Shown: positions 8,084 through 16,068, counted from the stretch's first letter. The stretch is DNA of 27,646 nucleotides from Comamonadaceae bacterium (GCA_947469815.1 CANIRI010000002.1:1-27646); one strand, 5' to 3'. Program-made: numbers and translations. The notes: generated from the sequence alone by a model not told the origin.

Positions 8084-8269
8084 ATGGATGCGGTCCAAAT
8101 CGAACTGGTCATTGAGCTCACCATCGTGCTGCTGGCACCGCCGCTGTACCAGTACTACCTCTGGCGCAAAGGCAAAACCACCCCGGCGCAGCTGCGCAAA
8201 ACCCTGAAAATTTTTGCGCCGCTGTATGTGTTGGTACTCGGCGCCATGGCGCTGGTGTTCACCCGGTAG
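8084..8269 (+). CDS. Small hypothetical membrane protein
   Basis: A 61-residue frame with ATG 8084, preceded by GGAG at 8071-8074 (nine-base spacing). Two hydrophobic stretches are visible, about residues 7-26 (LVIELTIVLLAPPLYQYYLW) and 42-60 (IFAPLYVLVLGAMALVF), separated by a basic loop (RKGKTTPAQLRKTLK). This suggests a two-pass inner-membrane hairpin with a charged loop. I do not recognise a named family. It lies 24 bases behind hemL and is probably cotranscribed. A long perfect inverted repeat starts right at its stop codon. A good ribosome site and membrane-like composition support a real gene, but it is short. Confidence 0.6.
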   Translation: MDAVQIELVIELTIVLLAPPLYQYYLWRKGKTTPAQLRKTLKIFAPLYVLVLGAMALVFTR

Positions 8270-8308
8270 CGGGTACGGCGCGTTACAAAAACCGGTCCAG
8301 TACCCGCT
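8268..8308. terminator. Perfect 9-bp inverted repeat between convergent genes
   Basis: AGCGGGTAC at 8268-8276 and GTACCCGCT at 8300-8308 are perfect complements around a 23-base loop that includes ACAAAAACC. The left arm overlaps the stop of the small membrane-protein gene, and the right arm lies inside the last codons of the DUF1854 gene. It is positioned as a bidirectional terminator or 3'-end stabiliser, but lacks a clear T-tract. Confidence 0.4.
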
Positions 8309-8765
8309 TGCTGTAAGCGTCCAGCGCCAACTGGTCCGGCACCAGGTAGTTGATGCCATGCGCGTCGGCGATCAGCAGGGCGTGGGCGCTGCCGATGCGG
8401 CGTATGTCTTCGTCGCCGCGCAGCACAAATTCGGTACGGCCCCGGTCGGTCTCCAAGGTCCAAGTGCAGGGGGTTGAAAAGCCGCTCACCGCAACAATGC
8501 GCTGAACCACCGGCATGAATTCACGGCGGGCTAGTTCCTCTTCCATCAAACCGCGCGCAGGCTGCGGAATCGCGTCAAGCTGGGGAAACCACGCGACCTC
8601 ATGGCCCTCAGGGTCGACCAGCGCAATGCCGTCCTGCGGGGCCTGGATGGGAAAAGCGCGCACCGGCACCACGCCGATAACTTGCTGCCCCTGAGGGCCG
8701 GTCCAGACCAGCTCGCCAAAGGGCGTACGCACCAGTTGGAAATCAGGTTGCGGTTCCTGGCTCAT
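8283..8765 (-). CDS. DUF1854 family protein associated with cyanophycin metabolism
   Basis: A 160-residue soluble protein matching the DUF1854 family as it occurs next to cyanophycin genes in Betaproteobacteria. Characteristic stretches are FQLVRTPFGELVWTG near the start, VVPVRAFPIQAPQDGIALVDPEGHEVAWF, and WTLETDRGRTEFVLRGDEDIRRIG with HALLIADAHGINYLVPD at the end. No signal peptide, membrane segment or catalytic motif is evident. Its ATG overlaps the ABC transporter stop by four bases (ATGA), so the two are translationally coupled and probably act together. The function is unknown. The link to cyanophycin comes from the divergent cphA genes about 2.5 kb away and from what I know of this family's genomic context. 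Confidence 0.85.
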   Translation of the reverse strand: MSQEPQPDFQLVRTPFGELVWTGPQGQQVIGVVPVRAFPIQAPQDGIALVDPEGHEVAWFPQLDAIPQPARGLMEEELARREFMPVVQRIVAVSGFSTPCTWTLETDRGRTEFVLRGDEDIRRIGSAHALLIADAHGINYLVPDQLALDAYSKRVLDRFL

Positions 8766-11035
8766 GGTGCGCTCCCGACTGCGTCCTGCGCGGCAGCGTT
8801 GCGTGCCTGCGCTTCGTAGAGTTTGAAGTACGCGCCCTGGGCGGCCATCAGCGCTTCGTGCGTGCCCTCTTCCACCACGCGCCCGCGCTCCAAGACCACC
8901 AGACGGTCGGCGCGCTGCAGGGTGGACAGGCGGTGGGCGATCGCAATCGTGGTGCGGCCCTGCACCAGGTTTTCCAGGGCTTTTTGAATTTCTTTTTCGG
9001 TCTCGGAATCCACGGAAGAGGTAGCTTCGTCCAAGATCAAGATACGCGGATCGATCAAGAGCGCCCGCGCAATCGAGATGCGTTGGCGCTCACCGCCCGA
9101 CAAGCCCTGTCCGCGCTCACCGACCATGGAGTCGTATCCATGCGGCAGGCGCAGGATGAATTCATGCGCGTGTGCGGCGCGGGCAGCGGCGACGATCTGC
9201 GCGCGGCTGGCATCCGGCAAACCATAGGCAATGTTCTCGGCAATGGTCCCGAAAAACAAAAAGGGCTCCTGCAGCACCAGCCCGATATTGCGGCGGAAGT
9301 CGGCAACCGCGTACGACCGTATGTCCACCCCATCCACCAGAATCGCGCCCTCGGACACATCGTAGAAGCGGCAAATCAGATTCACCAGCGTGCTTTTGCC
9401 CGAGCCACTGTGGCCGACCAACCCGATCATCTCGCCCGGCGCCATCTGCAGGTTGATGCCCCGGTTCACCGCCCGGTTGCCGTAGCGAAAGCCCACGTCG
9501 CGCAGCTCAATGCGTCCCTGCACCCGGTCCACCTGCACCGGGTTCTGCGGCTCCGGCACGCTCGATACATGGTCCAGGATGTCAAAAATGCGCTTGGCCG
9601 CTGAGGCTGACTTTTGCGTGACCGACACGATGCGGCTCATGGAATCGAGCCGGCCATAAAAGCGCCCGATGTAGGCGATCGCGGCGAGCAACATACCGAC
9701 GGTGATGTCACCGTGCGCCACCTGCCAGATGCCAAAGCCCCAGACCACCAGCAAACCCATCTCTGTGAGCAGCGAGACGCTGGGTGAGAAGAGCGACCAG
9801 ATTTTGTTGATGCGGTCGTTGACCAGCAGGTTGTGGCGGTTGGCTTCGCGAAAGCGACGCGACTCGCGCGCCTCCTGCGCAAAGGCCTTGACCACGCGGA
9901 TGCCGGGAATCGTATCGGCCAGCACATTGGTGACCTCGCCCCAGACGCGGTCAATCTTCTCAAAGCCGGTGCGCAGGCGGTAGCGCACGTAATGGATCAT
10001 CCAGCCGATAAACGGCAGCGGCACCAAAGTGATGAGCGCCAGATAGGGGTTCATGGAAAACAAAATCACCGCCGTCATGACGATCATTACGACGTCGCTG
10101 GCGAAGTCGGTCAGGTGCAAGGACAGGTAGACCGCGATGCGGTCGCTCTCACTGCCCACGCGCGAGAGCAAGTCACCGGTGCGCTTGCCGCCAAAATATT
10201 CGAGCGAGAGCCGCAGCAGATGGTCGTAGGTGCTGGTGCGCAGGTCGGCGGCGATGCGCTCCGACGCCAGCGCCAAGATGTAAGTCTTGGCCCAGCTCAA
10301 AACCCAGGCCAGCAGACCCGAGCCGAGCAGGCCCGCCAGGTACCAGCCGATCGTGCTGCGCGGAATATCCTGCCCGTTTTGCAGCGGAATCAGCACTTCG
10401 TCGACCAGCGGAATCGTCAAATAGGGCGGCACTTGGCTGGCGGCTGTGCTCAGCAGCATCAGCACAAAACCCAGCAGTAATTGGCCGCGGTAGGGTTGGG
10501 CGAACTGCCACAAGCGCAGCAGCGTCCAGGTCGATGGCGGGGTGTGCACGACTTTGGTACAGACCGCGCACTCCTCGGCGTCGGGCTCCAGCGGGGCCTT
10601 GCAACTCGGACACAGGGCCTGCGCCGCAGCGGCCAGCGGTACGCCACGCATGGCGCTGCCATGCCGGGCCGCAAATTCGTCCACCAAACGCAGCGCCTGC
10701 AGGTTGCGGCCCAAGGTGAAGCGCCAGCTGTGCAACAGGCCGCCAGGGTCGCTCAGCTGCAAATGGCCCACGCCGGCATGGTCATGGTGGACCAGCGCCA
10801 GGCCGTCACGGTAGTCCCAGCCCATGCCCGTCGATCCAGGGGCGTCAAAACCGATCAAGCGCTGGTCGGTAGCCAGCAAAAGGCCGGGGCGGAACTGCAG
10901 CTGGGCATCCAGGTCAAGCTCCAGCGTGGCGCAGACGCTCTCTCCAGAGCGCAGCTGCGCCGCCACCGCCTGCTGCCAGGCGGCTCCCACGTCGACCGCC
11001 TGCAGGGGCATCCCCGAAGCAGCGAGCACATTCAT
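8762..11035 (-). CDS. ABC transporter (fused permease-ATPase) with N-terminal zinc ribbon, cyanophycin-associated
   Basis: A 757-residue half-transporter of the exporter type. Residues 1-130 form a soluble domain including LLLATDQRLIGFDAP, a PH-like strand pattern. A CxxC-CxxC zinc ribbon follows (Cys142/145, Cys156/159). A six-helix ABC transmembrane domain spans about 180-470. The C-terminal ATPase has Walker A GHSGSGKST (about 541-549), signature LSGGERQRI (about 645), Walker B ILILDEATSS and a switch His in AIAHRLS. All catalytic motifs look intact. The substrate is unknown; because the gene is coupled to DUF1854 and divergent from cphA'-cphA, a role with cyanophycin, its dipeptide or granule placement is inferred. 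ATG 11035 was chosen; the frame extends to a TTG at 11089 that adds 18 unrelated-looking residues. Confidence 0.9.
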   Translation of the reverse strand: MNVLAASGMPLQAVDVGAAWQQAVAAQLRSGESVCATLELDLDAQLQFRPGLLLATDQRLIGFDAPGSTGMGWDYRDGLALVHHDHAGVGHLQLSDPGGLLHSWRFTLGRNLQALRLVDEFAARHGSAMRGVPLAAAAQALCPSCKAPLEPDAEECAVCTKVVHTPPSTWTLLRLWQFAQPYRGQLLLGFVLMLLSTAASQVPPYLTIPLVDEVLIPLQNGQDIPRSTIGWYLAGLLGSGLLAWVLSWAKTYILALASERIAADLRTSTYDHLLRLSLEYFGGKRTGDLLSRVGSESDRIAVYLSLHLTDFASDVVMIVMTAVILFSMNPYLALITLVPLPFIGWMIHYVRYRLRTGFEKIDRVWGEVTNVLADTIPGIRVVKAFAQEARESRRFREANRHNLLVNDRINKIWSLFSPSVSLLTEMGLLVVWGFGIWQVAHGDITVGMLLAAIAYIGRFYGRLDSMSRIVSVTQKSASAAKRIFDILDHVSSVPEPQNPVQVDRVQGRIELRDVGFRYGNRAVNRGINLQMAPGEMIGLVGHSGSGKSTLVNLICRFYDVSEGAILVDGVDIRSYAVADFRRNIGLVLQEPFLFFGTIAENIAYGLPDASRAQIVAAARAAHAHEFILRLPHGYDSMVGERGQGLSGGERQRISIARALLIDPRILILDEATSSVDSETEKEIQKALENLVQGRTTIAIAHRLSTLQRADRLVVLERGRVVEEGTHEALMAAQGAYFKLYEAQARNAAAQDAVGSAP

Positions 11036-11245
11036 ATCAAACCACGCATTGAAAAAACACCTTGCTCCGTAACCAAGCCGCTGTACCAAGACACGGCAAC
11101 CCTCTGTGCCGGGGCCTGATATGCCGCCCGGGACCAGACCCGACTATGCCCCAAGGCGACCGCTGCGAGCCCAGCGGCGGGGTTCGGCGAGAATACCCAC
11201 GGCCTCACGAACCCTGACGGCACCATTGACAGCCCGTCTTATTGC
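11036..11245. other. Divergent intergenic region between the ABC transporter and cphA'
   Basis: This 210-base gap is the largest in the window and must hold promoters for both arms of the cyanophycin locus. A perfect TTGACA occurs at 11226-11231 on the plus strand, but no good -10 follows at 17 bases and it lies only 14 bases before the cphA' ATG. GAGAAT at 11189-11194 is a weak -10 candidate. I see no clear operator, hairpin or small gene. Confidence 0.4.
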
Positions 11246-13423
11246 ATGAACAAGCAGAAAACCATCGAGATTGTGCGGGTGACCCACCTGCGTGGCCCCA
11301 ATATGTGGACCTACCGCCCGGTCATCGAGGCATGGGTGGACATTGGCGAGCTCGAAGACTATCCCTCCAACACCCTGCCCGGCTTCACCGACCGCCTGTG
11401 CGCCTGGTTGCCCAGCCTGGTGGAGCACGAATGCAGCCCCGGCGTGCGGGGCGGGTTTTTGCAGCGCTTGCACGAAGGAACCTGGGCCGCGCACATTCTG
11501 GAGCACGTCTGCCTGGAGTTGCAAAACCTGGGCGGCATGCGCACCGGTTTCGGCAAGGCGCGCGAAACCTCCAAGCGTGGTGTGTACAAGGTGGCTTTCC
11601 GCACCCGCCAACCCGACGTGGGGCGGCGCGCGTTGGAGCTGGGGCGCGGATTGCTGCTCGCTGCCATCAACGACACGGCATTTGACATGCCGGGCGCTGT
11701 GGCCGAGCTGCAGGACATGGTGGATTCGCTGTGCCTGGGCCCCAGCACGGCACACATCGTGGACGCAGCCACGGCGCGCAACATTCCCCACCTGCGCCTG
11801 ACTGCGGGCAACCTGGTGCAACTGGGCTACGGCAAAGCGCAGCGGCGCATCTGGACCGCCGAGACCGACCAAACTTCGGCGATCGCCGAAGAAATTGCCA
11901 GCGACAAAGACATGACCAAGCGCCTGCTGCAGGCCTGCGGCGTGCCGGTACCCCAAGGCTTGCTGGTGCAAAGCGCTGCCGAGGCGTGGGAGGCAGCGCA
12001 GTCCATAGGCACGCCTGTGGCAATCAAACCGCTGGATGGTAATCACGGGCGTGGCGTCTCCTTGGATTTGTGCAAACAGGTCGAAATCGAATCCGCTTTT
12101 GCATTGGCGCAGCGTGAAGGCCGGAGTCAATCGGTGATCGTCGAGGCCTTCATTTATGGCGATGAACACCGTCTCTTGGTGGTGGGTAAGGATGTTATTG
12201 CCGTAGCCAAGGGCGAGGCACTGTGGCTTATCGGGGACGGTGTCCACACGATTGATGAGTTGACTAACCAGCAAATCAACAGCGATCCTCGGCGCGGCGA
12301 TGGGGAAGATTTTCCGCTTAACCGGGTACGCCCTAGGGAAAGCGAAGAAGTGGTTCTCGAGCTGGCCCGGGTTGGTCTGGACGCAGACGCTATTCCGATG
12401 GCAGGCCGAAGGGTGCTCATGTCCCGTAACGGGAACGTGGCCTTGGACGTTACCGAAACTGTGCATCCAACCGTTGCCCATGCGGCGGCCTTGGCAGTGC
12501 GCGCAGTGGGCTTGGACATCGCCGGAGTCGACATGATTCTGGAGGACTGTGCCCGGCCGATGGGAAGCCAGCGCGCGGCGGTCGTCGAAGTCAATGCCAG
12601 TCCTGGCTTGTTGTTCCACATCAAACCAGCCAACGGTCCCGGGCAGCCTGTGGGCAAAGCCATCATCGCGCACCTGTTCGCCAGCCAGCACAGCGGCCGT
12701 ATCCCGGTGGTGGGCATCACCGGCAGCCAGAAAACCGGCCGCATCGCCCGCCTGGTTGCCTGGCTGGTGCACATCAGCGGCAAGCACGTCGGTTTGGCCT
12801 GCAGTGAGGGCCTGTATCTGGACAGCCGCCGGGTGGACAGCGGCGACAACACGCACTGGGAAGCAGGCGAGCGGATTTTGATCAACCGATCGGTGGAAGC
12901 TGCTGTTTTTGAGAATACCTGCGCCACCATCCTCGGGCAGGGTCTGGCCTATGACAAATGCGATGTGGGCGTGGTCACCGACATCGGTTGGTCACCCGCA
13001 TTGCAGCACTTTGACGTGCTGGATGAAGAACAGTGTTTCAAAGTCACCCGCACCCAGATCGATGTCATCTTGCCCAGCGGCACCGCCGTGATCAACGCTG
13101 TGGCCAGCCAGGCCCAGGAACTGGCTGATTTGTGCGATGGGGCGGTTATTTTTTATGCGCGCGATGGGGACCACCCGGTCTTGGTGCGCCACCGCAGCGC
13201 CGGGCACAAAACCGTGTTCCTGCGTGACGATGCCGTGGTGCTGGCCGGTCCGCAGCAGGAGGTCGTGCTGCTGCGGCTGCGCCAGCTCAAGCCGGCAAAG
13301 GCTGAACAACCAGAGATGGTGATGGCGGCTGTGGCTGCGGCCTGGGCGCTGGGCATCACACCCGAGCTGATTGCCGCCGGGCTGCGCACCTTTGAATCGA
13401 ATCCGCAAAAAGCGCCCTACTAA
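11246..13423 (+). CDS. cphA': Cyanophycin synthetase-like protein CphA' with degenerate, truncated Mur-ligase half
   Basis: A 725-residue paralogue of cyanophycin synthetase. The CphA N-terminal domain starts MNKQKTIEIVRVTHLRGPNMW. The ATP-grasp domain (about residues 210-475) keeps the SDKDMTKRLLQACGVPVP, AIKPLDGNHGRGVS and VVEVNASPGLLFH motifs and looks functional. The Mur-ligase-like half begins at VVGITG, but its P-loop reads TGSQKTGR (about 492-499), one residue short of the TGTNGKTTT expected, and the Mur C-terminal domain is absent. In CphA the ATP-grasp half adds Asp and the Mur half adds Arg, so CphA' might only do the Asp step or act as a partner of CphA. It starts the tandem pair, with 52 bases to cphA. 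An internal stretch is unusually AT-rich, and the stop lies in a 14-bp tandem repeat. Confidence 0.92.
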   Translation: MNKQKTIEIVRVTHLRGPNMWTYRPVIEAWVDIGELEDYPSNTLPGFTDRLCAWLPSLVEHECSPGVRGGFLQRLHEGTWAAHILEHVCLELQNLGGMRTGFGKARETSKRGVYKVAFRTRQPDVGRRALELGRGLLLAAINDTAFDMPGAVAELQDMVDSLCLGPSTAHIVDAATARNIPHLRLTAGNLVQLGYGKAQRRIWTAETDQTSAIAEEIASDKDMTKRLLQACGVPVPQGLLVQSAAEAWEAAQSIGTPVAIKPLDGNHGRGVSLDLCKQVEIESAFALAQREGRSQSVIVEAFIYGDEHRLLVVGKDVIAVAKGEALWLIGDGVHTIDELTNQQINSDPRRGDGEDFPLNRVRPRESEEVVLELARVGLDADAIPMAGRRVLMSRNGNVALDVTETVHPTVAHAAALAVRAVGLDIAGVDMILEDCARPMGSQRAAVVEVNASPGLLFHIKPANGPGQPVGKAIIAHLFASQHSGRIPVVGITGSQKTGRIARLVAWLVHISGKHVGLACSEGLYLDSRRVDSGDNTHWEAGERILINRSVEAAVFENTCATILGQGLAYDKCDVGVVTDIGWSPALQHFDVLDEEQCFKVTRTQIDVILPSGTAVINAVASQAQELADLCDGAVIFYARDGDHPVLVRHRSAGHKTVFLRDDAVVLAGPQQEVVLLRLRQLKPAKAEQPEMVMAAVAAAWALGITPELIAAGLRTFESNPQKAPY

Positions 13424-13435
13424 AAGCGCCTTACT
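13408..13435 (+). repeat. 14-bp tandem direct repeat spanning the cphA' stop codon
   Basis: AAAAGCGCCCTACT (13408-13421) is followed immediately by AAAAGCGCCTTACT (13422-13435), with one mismatch. The TAA stop of cphA' (13421-13423) sits at the junction of the two copies. It looks like a slippage or small duplication event. Confidence 0.8.
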
Positions 13436-13475
13436 GACATTTGAGTGACCATCGCATGACCCGGACGAAATCCCC

Positions 13476-16049
13476 ATGGAAGTGACCCGCATCCGCGCCT
13501 TGCGCGGCCCCAATCTCTGGAGCCACCACACGGCGATGCAGGCTGTGGTGACCTGCAGCGCCGATGAGCGCGATGTGGCCGGTCTGGACGGGTTTGAGAC
13601 CCGATTGCGCGCACGCTTCCCTGAAATCGGGCCCTTTCAAACCACCGGCAACCAGGGCGCGGTTCCGCTGGCACGGGTGCTGGAATTGGCCGCGCTGGGC
13701 TTGCAGGCACAAGCAGGCTGCCCGGTGACCTTCAGTTGCACCAAACCGACCACGGAAGCTGGCGTGTTCCAGGTGGTGGTGGAATACAGCGAAGAGGTGG
13801 TTGGGCGCCTGGCGCTGGATCTGGCGGCGGCCCTGTGCGAAAGCGCACGCCAAGGCACGCCCTTTGACCTCGATGCCGCCCTTCACCAGTTGCGCGAACG
13901 CGACGAGGATGTGCGCTTAGGCCCCAGCACCGGCTCGGTGGTCAGTGCCGCGCTGGCGCGCCAGATTCCCTACAGCCGCATGACCGAAGGCAGCATGGTG
14001 CGCTTCGGCTGGGGCCGCAAACAGCGGCGCATCCAGGCGGCGGAAATAGACGCCACCAGCGCCATTGCCGAGGCCATCGCGCAGGACAAGGAACTGACCA
14101 AAAAGCTGCTGCATGCAGCAGGCGTGCCCGTTCCAATGGGGCGCGCGGTGCGCGATGCCGACGACGCCTGGCAGGCGGCGCTGGAGATCGGTTTGCCGGT
14201 GGTGGTCAAGCCGCTGGACGGCAACCAGGGCAAGGGGGTGACGGTCAATATCCAGGACGAAGCCGCATTACGCGCAGCCTATGCGGTGGCGGCCGGCTTT
14301 CGGGACCAGGTACTGGTCGAGCGCTTTATGCCGGGCAATGATTTCCGCTTGCTGGTGGTAGGCGATCGGCTGGTGGCGGCGGCCCGGCGCGACCCGCCGA
14401 CCGTCGCTGGCGACGGCGTGCACACGGTGGCGCAATTGGTGGAGCGGGTCAACCAGGACCCGCGCCGTGGCGACGGCCACGCCACTTCGCTGACCAAAAT
14501 CCGGTTTGATGATGTCGCGCTGGCGTGTTTGCGCAAACAGGGCCTGGATGCAGATTCGATCCCCGACAAAGGCCGGCGCGTCAACCTGCGTAACAACGCC
14601 AACCTGTCCACGGGTGGGTCCGCCACAGACGTGACCGACGATGTGCACCCCGAGGTGGCAGCCCGCGCCGTGGCGGCGGCCCAGATGGTGGGTCTGCATA
14701 TCTGCGGTGTCGACATGGTCTGCGAAACCATTTTGCGTCCGCTGGAGGACCAGGGCGGCGGCGTGGTGGAAGTCAACGCCGCGCCGGGACTGCGCATGCA
14801 TTTGAATCCGTCTTTCGGCAAAGGCCGCCAGGTCGGTGAGGCCATCCTCTCCAGCCTGTTCAAACCCGGCAACAACGGACGCATCCCGGTGGTGGCTGTG
14901 ACCGGAACCAACGGCAAAACCACCACCGTGCGATTGATCGCGCATCTGCTGGCGCAACAGGGTTGGTGCGTGGGCATGACCAATACCGACGGTGTGTACG
15001 TGGGCGGCCATTGCATCGATACCGGCGACTGCAGCGGCCCCAAAAGCGCCCGCAACGTGCTCTACCACCCGGATGTCGATGCGGCCGTGCTGGAAACTGC
15101 CCGTGGTGGCGTGCTGCGCGAAGGCCTGGCCTTTGACTACTGCGATGTCGCGGTGGTGACCAACGTGGGCACTGGCGACCATCTGGGTTTGAACTACATC
15201 ACCACCGTGGACGAGCTGGCGGTGCTCAAGCGGGTGATCGTGCAAAACGTCTCGCCGCAGGGCATGGCGGTGCTGAACGCGGCCGATCCGGTGGTGGCTG
15301 CCATGGCGGCCCAGAGCAAAGGCGATGTGACCTTTTTTGCGATAGACCAGTTCAACCCGGTGATGGCCACGCACCGCGCCCAGGGTCGCCCTGTTGTCTA
15401 CGTGGACAACGGGCAAATCGTCGCCGCTAAAGGGCCGCACAAGCATTTTCTGAATCTCTCCGAAATTCCGATCACGCATGGCGGCAAGATTGGCTTCCAG
15501 GTGGAAAACGTGATGGCCAGCGTGGCCGCAGTCTGGGCTCTGGGTTTGGACTGGGCTACTTTGCGCGCTGGCCTGGCCAGTTTTCGCGCCGACTTGGACA
15601 ACGCGGCCGGCCGCTTCAATGTCTTTGGCTACCGGGGCGCCACCGTGATTGCCGACTACGGGCACAACCCCGACGCCATGGTGGCGCTGGTCCATGCGGT
15701 CAAGGCCATGCCAGCGAGCCGCCGCTCGGTGGTGATCAGCGGTGCCGGTGACCGGCGTGATGAGGACATCCGCCAGATCACCGAGGTCTTGGGCGCGGCA
15801 TTTGAAGAGGTGGTGATGTACGAAGACCAGTGCCAGCGGGGTCGCAGCAATGGCGAGGTCATGGCCTTGTTGCGCGAAGGGCTGGCCGGTGCCACAGTGA
15901 CCACCCGCCAGCACGAGATTTATGGTGAGTTTTTGGCGATCGACACTGCCATGGATGCGCTGCAGCCCGGCGAGTTGTGCCTGATTCTGGTGGACCAGGT
16001 GGAAGCCGCTTTGGCGCATATCGCCAGCAAAGTTCAAACCCCCACCTGA
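13476..16049 (+). CDS. cphA: Cyanophycin synthetase (complete)
   Basis: An 857-residue enzyme that builds multi-L-arginyl-poly-L-aspartate, an intracellular nitrogen store. The N-terminal domain (RIRALRGPNLWSHHTAMQ onward) is followed by an ATP-grasp domain with DKELTKKLLHAAGVPVP, VVKPLDGNQGKGV and VVEVNAAPGLRMHL. The Mur-ligase-like domain starts at PVVAVTGTNGKTTTVRLIAHLL (P-loop Gly477-Thr484) and contains AVLETARGGVLREGLAFD and VTNVGTGDHLG. The Mur C-terminal domain is present (RFNVFGYRGATVIADYGHNPDAM), ending near the usual family length. All active-site motifs appear intact. The gene follows cphA' by 52 bases, probably in one transcript. No cyanophycinase or isoaspartyl dipeptidase is in the window, so polymer breakdown must be encoded elsewhere. 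Confidence 0.97.
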   Translation: MEVTRIRALRGPNLWSHHTAMQAVVTCSADERDVAGLDGFETRLRARFPEIGPFQTTGNQGAVPLARVLELAALGLQAQAGCPVTFSCTKPTTEAGVFQVVVEYSEEVVGRLALDLAAALCESARQGTPFDLDAALHQLRERDEDVRLGPSTGSVVSAALARQIPYSRMTEGSMVRFGWGRKQRRIQAAEIDATSAIAEAIAQDKELTKKLLHAAGVPVPMGRAVRDADDAWQAALEIGLPVVVKPLDGNQGKGVTVNIQDEAALRAAYAVAAGFRDQVLVERFMPGNDFRLLVVGDRLVAAARRDPPTVAGDGVHTVAQLVERVNQDPRRGDGHATSLTKIRFDDVALACLRKQGLDADSIPDKGRRVNLRNNANLSTGGSATDVTDDVHPEVAARAVAAAQMVGLHICGVDMVCETILRPLEDQGGGVVEVNAAPGLRMHLNPSFGKGRQVGEAILSSLFKPGNNGRIPVVAVTGTNGKTTTVRLIAHLLAQQGWCVGMTNTDGVYVGGHCIDTGDCSGPKSARNVLYHPDVDAAVLETARGGVLREGLAFDYCDVAVVTNVGTGDHLGLNYITTVDELAVLKRVIVQNVSPQGMAVLNAADPVVAAMAAQSKGDVTFFAIDQFNPVMATHRAQGRPVVYVDNGQIVAAKGPHKHFLNLSEIPITHGGKIGFQVENVMASVAAVWALGLDWATLRAGLASFRADLDNAAGRFNVFGYRGATVIADYGHNPDAMVALVHAVKAMPASRRSVVISGAGDRRDEDIRQITEVLGAAFEEVVMYEDQCQRGRSNGEVMALLREGLAGATVTTRQHEIYGEFLAIDTAMDALQPGELCLILVDQVEAALAHIASKVQTPT

Positions 16050-16068
16050 CCGCGCTGCGCGGGGGTTT
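16036..16068. terminator. Bidirectional terminator between cphA and gpsA
   Basis: AAACCCCC (16036-16043) and GGGGGTTT (16061-16068) form a perfect eight-pair stem around a 17-base loop that is itself GC-rich. It overlaps the cphA stop (16047-16049) and touches the gpsA stop. The A and T ends of the arms make it plausible as a terminator on both strands. Confidence 0.6.

Noticed and set aside
6998..8359. 453-codon minus-strand frame opposite hemL
   Set aside because: Antisense shadow of a strongly supported gene, with His/Gln/Arg-rich composition and no domain.
11036..11089. TTG start of the ABC transporter giving 18 extra residues
   Set aside because: A purine-rich AGAGGG lies about ten bases before this TTG, but the extra residues look like translated leader, and the ATG at 11035 gives the expected N-terminus. 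Not fully excluded.
11226..11231. Perfect TTGACA as the cphA' -35 box
   Set aside because: A -10 at 17 bases would fall inside the cphA' coding sequence and no match is present there.
11144..12856. 570-codon minus-strand frame opposite cphA'
   Set aside because: Composition is that of an antisense shadow, with no recognisable domain, and it covers the divergent promoter region.
14268..16037. Very long open frame (589 codons) on the minus strand opposite cphA
   Set aside because: It mirrors cphA codon by codon in GC-rich DNA, is rich in His/Gln/Arg/Ala without any family motif, and cphA is clearly the real gene.
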